DNA of 64,000 nt from Parabacteroides distasonis (GTDB lineage Bacteria; Bacteroidota; Bacteroidia; Bacteroidales; Tannerellaceae). The stretch lies in the NCBI GenBank assembly GCA_021531775.1, contig JAFBIU010000021.1, positions 1 through 64,000 of the forward strand. The letters are read 5' to 3'. A program made the translations under genes and the position numbers. Position 1 is the stretch's first letter. Every line of letters begins with the position of its first letter. Under the pieces are notes generated by a model. The model had not been told where the DNA came from. It saw only the letters and a list, made by a program, of their open reading frames with translations, and ran no database searches. Shown piece after piece: positions 49,864-58,577 of the stretch.

Positions 49864-50367
49864 ATGGAAGATTTTTCAAATACGATTCAGGATCTGCGGG
49901 CCATTTTGGCCCGTGAAGAGCCATTCCTCCGGAGCCTTTCCGAAGAGGAGGTCAGCCAACGGTTCAACCGGCAGCAACGAAGCGTCAAGATGCTCATCGG
50001 TCATCTGATCGATTCGGCCAGCAACAATCACCAGCGGATCGTCCGTCTGCAGTATGCTCCCCGGTGCGGCCACTCCATGCCGAACACTGAGATGGGTATG
50101 CTGGTCTTTCCGGACTATACGCAGGACAACAACCTGTGGATTCAGCTGCAAGGCTATCAGCAGGAGGATTGGGACCAGCTCATCACCTTGTGGAAGTATT
50201 ACAACCTGCACATGATCCAGGTGATCCAGTCGGTCGATCAGACCAAGTTGGAGAATTATTGGATTGATTACGAAGGGTGTAAGGTGACGCTTCGACAGAT
50301 GATCGAAGGTTATACGGGACACATTCATCTGCATCTGGACCAGATTCATGACTTGGTAGGACGGTAG
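49864..50367 (+). CDS. DinB-family protein
   Basis: The 167-residue protein fits the DinB/YfiT four-helix fold. The first metal-binding histidine is in MLIGHLIDSASNNHQRI (His47), and the C-terminal GYTGHIHLHLDQIHDL has the other pair (His153/His157), giving the three-histidine site of the family. DinB-family proteins include thiol transferases such as those using mycothiol or bacillithiol, and hydrolases acting on small molecules. Many are stress- or DNA-damage-induced. It lies 30 bases after the DJ-1::VOC gene, same strand, and probably belongs to the same transcript. Confidence 0.85.
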   Translation: MEDFSNTIQDLRAILAREEPFLRSLSEEEVSQRFNRQQRSVKMLIGHLIDSASNNHQRIVRLQYAPRCGHSMPNTEMGMLVFPDYTQDNNLWIQLQGYQQEDWDQLITLWKYYNLHMIQVIQSVDQTKLENYWIDYEGCKVTLRQMIEGYTGHIHLHLDQIHDLVGR

Positions 50368-50421
50368 GTAATGGTCCCTCGAAACGAACGGTTATTGACA
50401 TAGAAACAAAATCAAACAAAG

Positions 50422-51042
50422 ATGAAAACAGCAATTGATCCGAAAGAGACTTCGCGTGCAGCCGCTTTCAACCTGTGGATGAAATCCCCCATGCCGATGG
50501 TCACCCTGACCAAGACATTCGATGTGAGCCGGCTGTTGAAGAGGAGCAAACGGGCTCACCTCTCCTTCAATGCCCTGCTCTGCTGGTGTATCGGCAAGGC
50601 GGCCAGCCAGGAGGAGCTGTTCTATCTCCTGCCGGAACAGGGTACCCTCTATCGTTATGACCGGCTGGCCATCAATGTCATCGTGAACAACCGGAAGGGG
50701 GGCATCAACTCGTGCGACATCCCCTTCACGGAGGATCTGAATCAGTTCATGGACGACTACCAGCGATTGACGCGCCAGGTGTCATGGACCTGCGAGAGCG
50801 TATTCCTGCCCGATTCGATGGTGGTAGGTACTTCGGCCATGGTGGCGACCGAACTGGACTGCATTGTCAATCAATATACCGATCTGTTCTGCAACCCGAT
50901 GGTGATGTGGGGCCGCTATCGCAAGGGCTGGTTCAAGACGACACTGCCCATCTCCTTCCAGTTCCATCATGTACAGATGGATGGGGGCGATGCCGCCCGT
51001 TTTCTGGAGCAGCTCCAGCAGGAAATGAACCATGCGTATTGA
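50422..51042 (+). CDS. Chloramphenicol acetyltransferase-like protein
   Basis: The 206-residue protein belongs to the CAT-like family. It has FNLWMKSPMPMVTLTKTFDVSRL near the N-terminus and the catalytic block FQFHHVQMDGGDAARFLEQL (His183 and Asp187 of HHxxxDG) near the end. The C-terminus and length fit CAT-like proteins. In these trimeric enzymes the histidine activates the hydroxyl acceptor for transfer of an acetyl group from acetyl-CoA. True CAT enzymes give chloramphenicol resistance; many relatives act on unknown acceptors, so resistance cannot be assumed. Last gene of the MerR-headed cluster, 54 bases after the DinB gene. Confidence 0.82.
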   Translation: MKTAIDPKETSRAAAFNLWMKSPMPMVTLTKTFDVSRLLKRSKRAHLSFNALLCWCIGKAASQEELFYLLPEQGTLYRYDRLAINVIVNNRKGGINSCDIPFTEDLNQFMDDYQRLTRQVSWTCESVFLPDSMVVGTSAMVATELDCIVNQYTDLFCNPMVMWGRYRKGWFKTTLPISFQFHHVQMDGGDAARFLEQLQQEMNHAY

Positions 51043-51114
51043 AAAGTGAAAGTTACGGTTACGCTTCGTACCCGCCTGTAGGTGCCATTTTTGCTTGTTT
51101 TAAAGATACAAAAA

Positions 51115-51150
51115 AAGAGGCGTATAACCCTTGCGAGCTATACGCCTCTT
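51115..51150. terminator. Bidirectional terminator between the CAT-like gene and dnaK
   Basis: A perfect 12-bp inverted repeat (AAGAGGCGTATA / TATACGCCTCTT) with a 12-base loop. On the minus strand a run of seven Ts follows, suiting dnaK. On the plus strand the T-run is weaker. Confidence 0.85.
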
Positions 51151-51179
51151 GATATTTATTTGTTATACTATGGAGCTTA

Positions 51180-53090
51180 TTACTTCACCTCCTCAAAGTC
51201 AACGTCTGTTACGTTGTCCTTGTTGTCGTTGGAGTTGCCCTGCTGTGCACCACCATAGTTGGCACCACCCTGCGGACCAGCCTGTGCACCACCTTGGTTA
51301 TACATCTGCTGGCTGGCTGCCTGGAAGATGCTGTTCAACTCTGCCATGGCTGCATCGATAGCGGCAATGTCCTGAGCCTTGTGAGCCTCTTTCAGCTTGT
51401 TCAGTGCGCCTTCGATCGGAGCCTTCTTGTCGGCCGGCAACTTGTCGCCCAGTTCCTTCAATTGCTTTTCGGTCTGGAAGATCATACTGTCTGCCTGGTT
51501 CAGCTTGTCGATGCGCTCCTTCTCACGCTTGTCGGCTTCTGCGTTGGCCTGTGCCTCCTCCTTCATACGCTTTACTTCGTCGTCGCTCAAACCGCTGGAA
51601 GCCTCGATACGGATGCTCTGTACCTTACCCGTGCCCTTATCCTTAGCCGATACGTTCAAGATACCGTTGGCATCGATGTCGAAGGTAACCTCGATCTGAG
51701 GTACACCACGTTGTGCGGCAGGAATACCGTCCAGGTGGAAACGACCGATCGACTTGTTGTCCTTGGCCATCGAACGTTCACCCTGCAATACGTGGATCTC
51801 TACAGAGGGCTGGTTATCAACAGCTGTTGTGAAGACTTCGGACTTCTTGGTCGGGATGGTCGTGTTGGCCTCGATCAACTTGGTCATGACACCACCCATG
51901 GTCTCGATACCCAATGACAACGGAGTTACATCCAACAACAGGACGTCTTTTACTTCACCTGTCAAGACACCACCTTGGATGGCAGCACCTACGGCTACTA
52001 CCTCATCCGGGTTCACACCCTTTGACGGAGCCTTGCCGAAGAACTTCTCTACGATGGCCTGTACAGCCGGGATACGGGTAGAACCACCGACCAGGATCAC
52101 TTCGTCAATCTCAGATGCGCTCATGCTGGCATCCTTCAAGGCCTGACGGCACGGCTCGATACAAGCCTGGATCAGGTGGTCAGCCAACTGCTCGAATTTG
52201 GCACGTGTCAAGGTCTTTACCAAGTGCTTCGGCATACCGTTTACCGGCATGATGTAGGGCAAGTTGATCTCTGTGCTGGTTGTGCTTGACAACTCGATCT
52301 TGGCCTTTTCGGCAGCCTCTTTCAGACGTTGCAATGCCATCGGGTCCTTACGCAGATCGACACCCTCGTCGTTCATGAACTCGTTGGCCAACCAGTCGAT
52401 GATCACGTGGTCGAAGTCGTCACCACCCAGGTGTGTATCACCATTGGTTGACTTTACTTCGAAGACACCGTCGCCCAACTCCAGGATAGAGATATCGAAT
52501 GTACCACCACCCAAGTCGAATACGGCAATCTTCATATCCTTGTCGCTCTTGTCCAGACCGTAAGCCAAGGATGCGGCCGTCGGTTCGTTCACGATACGGC
52601 GGACATGCAGACCGGCAATTTCACCAGCCTCTTTCGTGGCCTGACGTTGTGCATCGCTAAAGTAAGCCGGTACAGTGATGACAGCTTCTGTCACCTCCTG
52701 GCCCAGATAGTCTTCAGCTGTTTTCTTCATTTTCTGCAGCACCATGGCTGAGATTTCCTGCGGTGTATAAAGACGTCCGTCGATATCCACACGCGGTGTA
52801 TTGTTGTCGCCTCTTACCACCTTGTAGGGTACGCGAGCGATTTCTTTCTGCACTTGATCGTACGTCTCACCCATGAAACGCTTGATCGAGAAGATGGTCT
52901 TCTGCGGGTTGGTAATAGCCTGACGTTTTGCAGGATCACCTACTTTACGCTCACCACCATCTACGAATGCTACGATAGACGGAGTTGTTCTTTTACCTTC
53001 GCTATTCGCAATGACAACCGGTTCATTACCTTCCAAAACGGCTACGCATGAGTTGGTTGTTCCTAAGTCAATACCTATAATCTTTCCCAT
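51180..53090 (-). CDS. dnaK: Molecular chaperone DnaK (Hsp70)
   Basis: The 636-residue chaperone begins [20 protein letters not shown], the Hsp70 signature, with the ATPase domain to about residue 380 ([30 protein letters not shown]). The substrate domain follows ([28 protein letters not shown]), then a helical lid and a Gly/Gln-rich tail ending DVDFEEVK. It folds proteins with DnaJ and GrpE, which are not adjacent here. The frame is open 19 codons upstream, but that part is low-complexity leader. Codon bias is strong. The promoter region has a sigma-54-like motif. Confidence 0.96.
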   Translation of the reverse strand: MGKIIGIDLGTTNSCVAVLEGNEPVVIANSEGKRTTPSIVAFVDGGERKVGDPAKRQAITNPQKTIFSIKRFMGETYDQVQKEIARVPYKVVRGDNNTPRVDIDGRLYTPQEISAMVLQKMKKTAEDYLGQEVTEAVITVPAYFSDAQRQATKEAGEIAGLHVRRIVNEPTAASLAYGLDKSDKDMKIAVFDLGGGTFDISILELGDGVFEVKSTNGDTHLGGDDFDHVIIDWLANEFMNDEGVDLRKDPMALQRLKEAAEKAKIELSSTTSTEINLPYIMPVNGMPKHLVKTLTRAKFEQLADHLIQACIEPCRQALKDASMSASEIDEVILVGGSTRIPAVQAIVEKFFGKAPSKGVNPDEVVAVGAAIQGGVLTGEVKDVLLLDVTPLSLGIETMGGVMTKLIEANTTIPTKKSEVFTTAVDNQPSVEIHVLQGERSMAKDNKSIGRFHLDGIPAAQRGVPQIEVTFDIDANGILNVSAKDKGTGKVQSIRIEASSGLSDDEVKRMKEEAQANAEADKREKERIDKLNQADSMIFQTEKQLKELGDKLPADKKAPIEGALNKLKEAHKAQDIAAIDAAMAELNSIFQAASQQMYNQGGAQAGPQGGANYGGAQQGNSNDNKDNVTDVDFEEVK

Positions 53091-53165
53091 AATTGTAATA
53101 TTTAAATTGTTATTATTATCGTTTTTATTCTCTGTCTGCTCTTTCAAGCGGACACTATACTATAA

Positions 53166-53180
53166 ACAAAGCGTGTGCCA
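53166..53180 (-). promoter_or_regulatory. Possible sigma-54-type or degenerate promoter of dnaK
   Basis: On the minus strand TGGCAC, five bases and TTTGT resemble the sigma-54 -24/-12 form (TGGCAC-N5-TTGCA), missing only the final C. Alternatively TTG followed by 19 bases and TATAGTGT gives a poor primary-sigma promoter. The -12 end is about 76 bases before the ATG. No other -7 element is seen. Confidence 0.3.
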
Positions 53181-53270
53181 AATGGTTTTCGGGGGAGGAA
53201 AGGGTGGTTGTTGTCAGTTTTTCTGTCAAATTGTCCTGTTTTTGGGGGTCTGACCTGTCGAAAAGCGAAT

Positions 53271-53306
53271 AAAAAACCCCGGATCGACAGTTTCAATCCG
53301 GGGTTT
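53271..53306 (-). terminator. Terminator of the RNase G gene
   Basis: AAACCCCGGAT and ATCCGGGGTTT form an 11-bp stem. On the minus strand it is followed by a run of Ts. It begins just after the stop codon of the RNase G gene. Confidence 0.88.
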
Positions 53307-53308
53307 GT

Positions 53309-54880
53309 TCATTTGACGGAGAGTTCTTCGTCTTTCATTTCTAATTCATTTTTCTCGGAATCGATGAATTTGTATTCCAAGAAGGCCAAACTTTGATCGG
53401 GAATCACCTTCAGTCCGCGGCTATATTTCATTTTCCATTGCAGACTGATGGGTAGAAACCCTTTGTTGAGGTAGGCTGCCACATAGGGATGAATGTGGAG
53501 TGCAAATTTCTTCACGTGGTGCTTATTGACCAAGCAATTCACTTTCTCTTCCAAATTATCTACAAAGAGGATGGAAGATTTGACTTTTCCTGTGCCAAGA
53601 CAGGAGGGACAGGCTTCGGATGTATCTACATCCATGGCGGGACGTACGCGTTGACGGGTGATCTGCATCAATCCGAATTTACTCAACGGCAAGATGTTGT
53701 GTCTCGCCCGGTCGGTGGACATGGCCTTGACCATGTGCTCAAAGAGTTTTTGCCGGTTGGCCGGTTCTGCCATATCGATGAAGTCGATCACGATGATTCC
53801 GCCCATATCGCGCAGCCTGAGCTGTCGGGCGATTTCGTCGGCAGCCGAAATGTTTACGTCGATGGCTGTCTTTTCCTGTGCATCGCTTCCCTTGGCCCGA
53901 TTGCCGCTGTTGACATCGATGACATGCATGGCTTCTGTATGTTCGATGATCAAGTAGGCTCCACTCTTGTAGGTGACTGCACGACCAAACAACGATTTGA
54001 TTTGCTTGGTGATGGCATAATTGTCAAAGATGGGTAGATCACCCTTGTACAATTGTACGATTTCTTCTCGTCCCGGTGCTATCAGGCTGACATAACTGCA
54101 AATTTGCTGATAGACATCGGCATCGTTGACGTAAATGTGTTCGAAAGAGGGATTGAAAATGTCACGCAGGATCGCAACCGTCCGGCTTGTCTCTTCATAG
54201 ATGATATGAGGAGGCTTGACTTTGGTAATCTTCTCGATGTTATCTTCCCATTTCTTGATGAGTGTCTTGATCTCCATATCCAGTTCGGCCACCTTCTGGC
54301 CTTCCGCCGAGGTGCGCACAATCACGCCACAGTTGGCGGGTTTGATGCTCTGGATAAGTTGTCTCAAACGAGCACGCTCTTCTTTCGACTTGATCTTGGT
54401 GGAGACAGACACCTTGTTGGCAAAGGGCAGCAACACCATGTAACGTCCGGCAAAGGAGATTTCGGCTGTCAGCCGCGGACCTTTGGTGGAGATCGGTTCT
54501 TTGACGATTTGCACCAATACCTCTTGTCCGGCTTTCAGGATATCGTTGATACTGCCGTTCTTCTCGATTTCCGGTCCGATCTGTATCTTGGACAGGGGGA
54601 AGACCTTTTTCTCTCCCAACGATTGCTTCAGAAATTTCTGAAGGGAGTTGAAGTTAGGACCTAAGTCCTGATAGTGAAGAAACGCATCCTTTTTATATCC
54701 TATATCAATGAATGCAGCATTGAGCCCTGGCATTGTTTTCTTGACTTTCCCGAGATAGATGTCGCCGAAGGCAAAGGAGACATTGTGAGCCTCCTTCTGG
54801 AGTTCCACAAGGCTCTTGTCTTCCAAAACGGCGATGGACACCTCTTTCGGTTGGACGTCAACGACTAATTCACTAATCAC
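53309..54880 (-). CDS. rng: Ribonuclease G/E family protein
   Basis: The 523-residue endoribonuclease starts with ISELVVDVQPKEVSIAVLED from a GTG. An S1 RNA-binding domain (about 38-120: GDIYLGKVKKTMPGLNAAFID), an RNase H-like part and the DNase I-like catalytic part follow. The catalytic aspartates are in AMHVIDVNSGNRAKG and IIVIDFIDMA. The CPSCLGTGK motif is the zinc link that joins subunits. It matures rRNA and decays mRNA. The frame is open further upstream, but family N-termini favour the GTG at 54880. It lies downstream of a small basic protein and HU on the same strand. Confidence 0.92.
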   Translation of the reverse strand: MISELVVDVQPKEVSIAVLEDKSLVELQKEAHNVSFAFGDIYLGKVKKTMPGLNAAFIDIGYKKDAFLHYQDLGPNFNSLQKFLKQSLGEKKVFPLSKIQIGPEIEKNGSINDILKAGQEVLVQIVKEPISTKGPRLTAEISFAGRYMVLLPFANKVSVSTKIKSKEERARLRQLIQSIKPANCGVIVRTSAEGQKVAELDMEIKTLIKKWEDNIEKITKVKPPHIIYEETSRTVAILRDIFNPSFEHIYVNDADVYQQICSYVSLIAPGREEIVQLYKGDLPIFDNYAITKQIKSLFGRAVTYKSGAYLIIEHTEAMHVIDVNSGNRAKGSDAQEKTAIDVNISAADEIARQLRLRDMGGIIVIDFIDMAEPANRQKLFEHMVKAMSTDRARHNILPLSKFGLMQITRQRVRPAMDVDTSEACPSCLGTGKVKSSILFVDNLEEKVNCLVNKHHVKKFALHIHPYVAAYLNKGFLPISLQWKMKYSRGLKVIPDQSLAFLEYKFIDSEKNELEMKDEELSVK

Positions 54881-54996
54881 AATATAAACGGGTGTTTGTT
54901 TTGGGACCTTATTACTATTATTATATATACACACAAAGAACAAACTTAAAGGTCTCTTGTTAAGTTTGTTCTTTGCTCTTCCTAATTCGGATAGAC

Positions 54997-55086
54997 TTAT
55001 TTCTTCTTATGTCTATTCTTCTTTAGTCTTTTTTTACGTTTGTGCGTAGACATCTTATGTCTTTTTCTTTTCTTTCCGCTAGGCAT
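54997..55086 (-). CDS. AURKAIP1/COX24-type small basic protein
   Basis: A 29-codon frame encodes MPSGKKRKRH, a short middle and RKKRLKKNRHKKK at the end. Almost every second residue is Lys or Arg. This matches the AURKAIP1/COX24 domain found in mitoribosomal protein mS38 and in short Bacteroidetes proteins, so it is probably ribosome-associated. It lies 39 bases downstream of the HU gene on the same strand and upstream of the RNase G gene. The start ATG at 55086 has an A-rich region before it. The identification rests on its composition and on the recalled family pattern. Confidence 0.8.
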   Translation of the reverse strand: MPSGKKRKRHKMSTHKRKKRLKKNRHKKK

Positions 55087-55125
55087 CGCTTTAAAATTTA
55101 ATGATTAAACGTATAATAAACTTGA

Positions 55126-55398
55126 TTACTTAACTTCATTCAAGAAGGTCTTTGCCGGTTTGAATGAGGGAATGTTGTGTTCCGGAATGATGATTGTCGT
55201 GTTCTTGGAAATGTTACGAGCTGTCTTTTGTGCTCTTTTCTTAATCACGAAACTTCCAAAACCTCTAAGATATACATTGTCTCCCTGAGACAATGAACCC
55301 TTTACGATATCCATGAAAGACTCTACAGTCGCCAATACCGTCTGTTTGTCAATACCGGTATTCTTTGAAATCTCGCTAACAATATCTGCTTTAGTCAT
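55126..55398 (-). CDS. HU-family DNA-binding protein
   Basis: The 90-residue protein has the complete HU fold: MTKADIVSEISKNTGIDKQTV, then DNVYLRGFGSFVIKKRAQKTARN (core: LRGFGSFVIKKRAQKTARN) and the beta-arm region ISKNTTIIIPEHNIPSFKPA. It bends and compacts DNA as a dimer. A consensus -7 element lies 48-55 bases upstream. The small basic AURKAIP1-like gene follows on the same strand, so both may be co-transcribed. It is distinct from the HU-like repeat fusion at 138-842. Confidence 0.95.
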   Translation of the reverse strand: MTKADIVSEISKNTGIDKQTVLATVESFMDIVKGSLSQGDNVYLRGFGSFVIKKRAQKTARNISKNTTIIIPEHNIPSFKPAKTFLNEVK

Positions 55399-55445
55399 GT
55401 TTATAAATTAATTAATTGATTTCGACCCATTAATTTTTTGGAATG

Positions 55446-55453
55446 CAAATATA
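55446..55453 (-). promoter_or_regulatory. -7 element of the HU gene
   Basis: Minus-strand TATATTTG fits the consensus and lies about 48 bases before the HU ATG. The region is AT-rich; no -33 TTG was found. Confidence 0.55.
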
Positions 55454-55529
55454 TAGCTTTTTATTGAAGTGGAAAAAATTTGACTGCATTTTTCTCAAAA
55501 AAGTTTCTTATCATTTCGTTTGTTCTCTG

Positions 55530-55537
55530 TATGTTTG
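55530..55537 (+). promoter_or_regulatory. -7 element of mutY
   Basis: TATGTTTG fits TAnnTTTG and lies 50 bases before the chosen ATG of mutY, inside the open frame upstream of it. Confidence 0.5.
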
Positions 55538-55587
55538 CAGTGTCTAAGCGGATCGGATCGGTTGTCCGGACCGGGATAGAAAGGAAT

Positions 55588-56670
55588 ATGAGTAGCAATA
55601 AGATATTGGATATGAATGGTTTACTGCTCGACTGGTATGAGCAGAACCGTCGGGATTTGCCTTGGCGGAATACGCAGGATCCCTATTTGATCTGGGTGTC
55701 TGAAATTATTCTCCAGCAGACCCGTGTAGCGCAGGGACTGGATTATTTTGTGCGTTTCACGAATCGTTTTCCCGATGTGGCGGCTTTGGCGTCTGCTTCG
55801 GAAGAGGAGGTTTTGAAGTATTGGCAGGGGTTGGGCTACTACAGCCGGGCCCGGAATATGCATGCGGCTGCCCGGATGGTCATGGAGCAACATGGGGGGA
55901 CCTTTCCGTCGGACTATGCTTCGGTACGTGCCTTGAAGGGAATCGGCGACTATACAGCGGCTGCCATTGTCTCGTTTGCGTGGAATCAGCCCTATCCGGT
56001 GGTCGATGGCAATGTCTATCGGGTGCTCTCGCGTTGGTATGCCCTCGATACGCCCATCGATTCGACTTCGGGCAAGAAGTTGTTTGCCCAGTTGGCGGAA
56101 GAGCAGCTGAACCGGAAGGCTCCGGGTCTGCACAATCAGGCGATGATGGAGTTGGGCGCCATCCAGTGTGTGCCCCAGCATCCCGACTGTGGCGTTTGTC
56201 CCTTTCAGGAGCATTGTCTGGCTTATGCGACGGGTCGGGTCGATTCCTATCCGGTGAAGCAGGGAAAGACCAAAGTGCGCGACCGTTATTTCAATTATCT
56301 ATACATTATATATAATGGGGATACTTGGATTCATCGTCGCGACCAGCAGGATATTTGGAAGGGGTTGTATGAATGGCCGCTGATAGAGACCGGGCAGGCC
56401 ATGGACTGGGCCGAGCTCCAGCAGACGGAACGCTTTCGCGAGTGGTTCGAGGGGTGTGGCCGGCTGGCTTGCTCCCGTGAATTGATCGGTATGAAGCATG
56501 TGCTTTCGCACCAGATCCTGCATGTGAATTTCTATCGGGTTCAGTTGGAACAGGTCGGTATGGGGCTTGACTCCTTCCTGCGTGTGCCGATCGATCGGTT
56601 GGAACAATACCCGGTTTCGCGATTAATCCACATTTCTTGGGAGAAAATGGGCCGAAACTTGGCAGAATGA
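55588..56670 (+). CDS. mutY: A/G-specific adenine glycosylase
   Basis: The 360-residue enzyme removes adenine mispaired with 8-oxoguanine. Seen motifs: LPWRNTQDPYLIWVSEIILQQTRV (core: PYLIWVSEIILQQTRV), the helix-hairpin-helix ALKGIGDYTAAAIVSFAW with the catalytic Asp in VVDGNVYRV, and the iron-sulfur cysteines CVPQHPDCGVCPFQEHC (C-x6-C-x2-C-x5-C). A C-terminal NUDIX-like domain recognising 8-oxoG follows (about 230-350). ATG at 55588 was chosen: the open frame upstream crosses the promoter and is not family-like. It leads the mutY-ssb-gldE-gldD-phosphopantetheinyl transferase run. Confidence 0.94.
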   Translation: MSSNKILDMNGLLLDWYEQNRRDLPWRNTQDPYLIWVSEIILQQTRVAQGLDYFVRFTNRFPDVAALASASEEEVLKYWQGLGYYSRARNMHAAARMVMEQHGGTFPSDYASVRALKGIGDYTAAAIVSFAWNQPYPVVDGNVYRVLSRWYALDTPIDSTSGKKLFAQLAEEQLNRKAPGLHNQAMMELGAIQCVPQHPDCGVCPFQEHCLAYATGRVDSYPVKQGKTKVRDRYFNYLYIIYNGDTWIHRRDQQDIWKGLYEWPLIETGQAMDWAELQQTERFREWFEGCGRLACSRELIGMKHVLSHQILHVNFYRVQLEQVGMGLDSFLRVPIDRLEQYPVSRLIHISWEKMGRNLAE

Positions 56671-56712
56671 TTGTTTTTGTTTTTCTTTGTATCATATTTA
56701 GAAACTACGACG

Positions 56713-57207
56713 ATGTCATTAAATAGAGTATTATTGATCGGAAACGTCGGGCGTGATCCTGACGTTCGTTATTTCGACAGTGGAGCCGCTGTCGCCAGTT
56801 TCCCGTTGGCTACTTCGGAACGGGGTTATCGGTTGGCAAATGGAACGGAAGTGCCGGAACGTACCGAATGGCACAACATTGTGGTACGTCGCGACCTGGT
56901 TCCCTTTGTGGAAAAGTGGGTGCGGAAGGGTTCCTCGCTGTTTGTCGAGGGCAAGATACGTACCCGTTCGTATGACGACCAGGCAGGCGTGAAACGGTAC
57001 GTGACCGAAATACATGCCGACAAGTTGGAGTTCTATTCATCGGGTGCCCGTCCGGATGCGGGTCAGACTACAGGTCAGACGACACAGCCTGCAGCTTCGA
57101 CAGTGCAGCAACCGGTAACTCCGGTGATGACCGTCACGCAACAGCCGACTGCCTCTTCGACGGGAGCCTATGCGGAGAGTACGCCTCAGGATGATCTCCC
57201 GTTCTGA
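56713..57207 (+). CDS. ssb: Single-stranded DNA-binding protein
   Basis: The 164-residue protein has the OB fold (residues 1-110: MSLNRVLLIGNVGRDPDVRYF, ERTEWHNIVVRRDLVPFVEKW, SLFVEGKIRTRSYDDQ). A Gln/Thr-rich flexible linker follows (about 115-150), then the acidic tip DDLPF that binds partner proteins. It coats single-stranded DNA in replication and repair. The ATG at 56713 is set by the family N-terminus. It sits 42 bases after mutY and 26 bases before gldE. Confidence 0.95.
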   Translation: MSLNRVLLIGNVGRDPDVRYFDSGAAVASFPLATSERGYRLANGTEVPERTEWHNIVVRRDLVPFVEKWVRKGSSLFVEGKIRTRSYDDQAGVKRYVTEIHADKLEFYSSGARPDAGQTTGQTTQPAASTVQQPVTPVMTVTQQPTASSTGAYAESTPQDDLPF

Positions 57208-57233
57208 TATTGTTTAATTAATACTGTTTCCCC

Positions 57234-58577
57234 TTGGACGACTATTTTTTATCGGGCTTGTTTGATCAAGTCACTATACAGGCACTGACAGCAGGTCCTG
57301 CTATAGCATTGAGTCTTGCTCTGCTGTTGTTGGGAGCGTCGGGCTTTGTCTCGGCCTCCGAAGTTGCTTTTTTCTCCTTGACACCGGCCGATCTGAATGC
57401 GATTGATGAGGAGAATCATCCCACTGATTCGTTGATCAAACGGTTGTTGGAACGGTCGGAGTATCTGCTGGCCGCCATTCTGATTGCGAACAACTTTGTG
57501 AATGTGGCCGTGGTCATGCTGTGTACGTACGGCATTCATAGCTGGATCGATTTTTCGAACGCACCTCTTGTCGGTTTTATATTGGAAACCATTGTGTTGA
57601 CCTTCTTGCTGCTGCTGTTCGGCGAGATCATGCCCAAGATTTATGCCCAAAAGAATTCGTTGCGTTTCGTGCGCTTTGCCTCACCGGTACTCAGTGGGGT
57701 GGAACGTTTCTGTCGTCCCTTGTCGCGTATCCTGGTCTCTTCGACCAATGTGATCAACAAGTCATTGGCCAAGAAAAAATATGATCTGTCGGTCGATGAT
57801 TTGTCGCAAGCCTTGGAGTTGACCTCGACCGAGATTCCGGAAGAGAAGGAGATGCTGGCCGAGATCATCAAGTTCTACAACAAGACGGCCGACGAGATCA
57901 TGACGCCCCGTTTGGATGTGGAGGATGTCGATATCAAGACCAATTTCCGGGACGTGATCCATTTCATTGTCAATACGGGTTATTCGCGCATTCCGATCTA
58001 TGCCGAGTCGGAGGACAATATCAAGGGTATCTTGTATGTCAAGGACCTGTTGCCCTATATCGACAAGTCGGACAATTTCCGTTGGCAGAGCCTCATCCGT
58101 CCGGCCTATTTCGTGCCGGAGACGAAAAAGATCGATGACCTGTTGGAGGAGTTCCGGACCAATAAGATTCACATGGCCATCGTGGTGGATGAGTTTGGAG
58201 GTACGTCCGGTATCGTCACCATGGAGGATATTCTGGAAGAGATTGTCGGTGAGATTTCGGACGAATATGATGAAGACGAAAAACAGTATATCCGGTTGGC
58301 CGACGGTAGCTTCATCTTTGAGGCCAAGATTCTGCTGACCGACTTTTTCCGGGTGATCGATGTTGATCCGGCTACTTTCGGCAAACTGACTGAGGAGGTG
58401 GAGACGTTGGCGGGTCTGCTGTTGGAGATCAAGGGTGATTTTCCCCGTCGTCGCGAGATTATCGATTATGAATCCTATCGGTTCCAGGTGTTGGAAGTCG
58501 ATAACCGACGCATCTTGAAGGTGAAGTTCAACGTGTTGCCGGAACAACCGAACCGTTCAGAGGAGCCGGAGGCATGA
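57234..58577 (+). CDS. gldE: GldE-like CNNM/CBS membrane protein
   Basis: The 447-residue protein has an N-terminal DUF21 (CNNM) region of about four helices (about 10-190, ALSLALLLLGASGFVSASEVAFF). Two CBS domains follow (about 215-345: TADEIMTPRLDVEDVD, MAIVVDEFGGTSGIVTMEDILEEI), then a CorC-type C-terminal domain. The gene order ssb-gldE-gldD is that of gliding and T9SS-bearing Bacteroidetes, so I call it GldE. Its role in non-gliding relatives is unclear; cation transport is likely from the family. The start appears to be TTG at 57234, since no in-frame ATG is near. It overlaps gldD by four bases. Confidence 0.85.
   Translation: MDDYFLSGLFDQVTIQALTAGPAIALSLALLLLGASGFVSASEVAFFSLTPADLNAIDEENHPTDSLIKRLLERSEYLLAAILIANNFVNVAVVMLCTYGIHSWIDFSNAPLVGFILETIVLTFLLLLFGEIMPKIYAQKNSLRFVRFASPVLSGVERFCRPLSRILVSSTNVINKSLAKKKYDLSVDDLSQALELTSTEIPEEKEMLAEIIKFYNKTADEIMTPRLDVEDVDIKTNFRDVIHFIVNTGYSRIPIYAESEDNIKGILYVKDLLPYIDKSDNFRWQSLIRPAYFVPETKKIDDLLEEFRTNKIHMAIVVDEFGGTSGIVTMEDILEEIVGEISDEYDEDEKQYIRLADGSFIFEAKILLTDFFRVIDVDPATFGKLTEEVETLAGLLLEIKGDFPRRREIIDYESYRFQVLEVDNRRILKVKFNVLPEQPNRSEEPEA

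Noticed and set aside
50422-51042. Calling the CAT-like gene a chloramphenicol resistance gene (cat)
   Set aside because: The catalytic motif is present, but many relatives do not acetylate chloramphenicol, so only CAT-like is claimed.
51294-51917. Open frames on the plus strand opposite dnaK
   Set aside because: Same reason; dnaK is complete and clearly real, and these frames have no recognisable domains.
57234-58577. Naming this CNNM/CBS protein a hemolysin
   Set aside because: The old hemolysin label for this family is not backed by any motif here. Domain layout and the ssb-gldE-gldD order support GldE.
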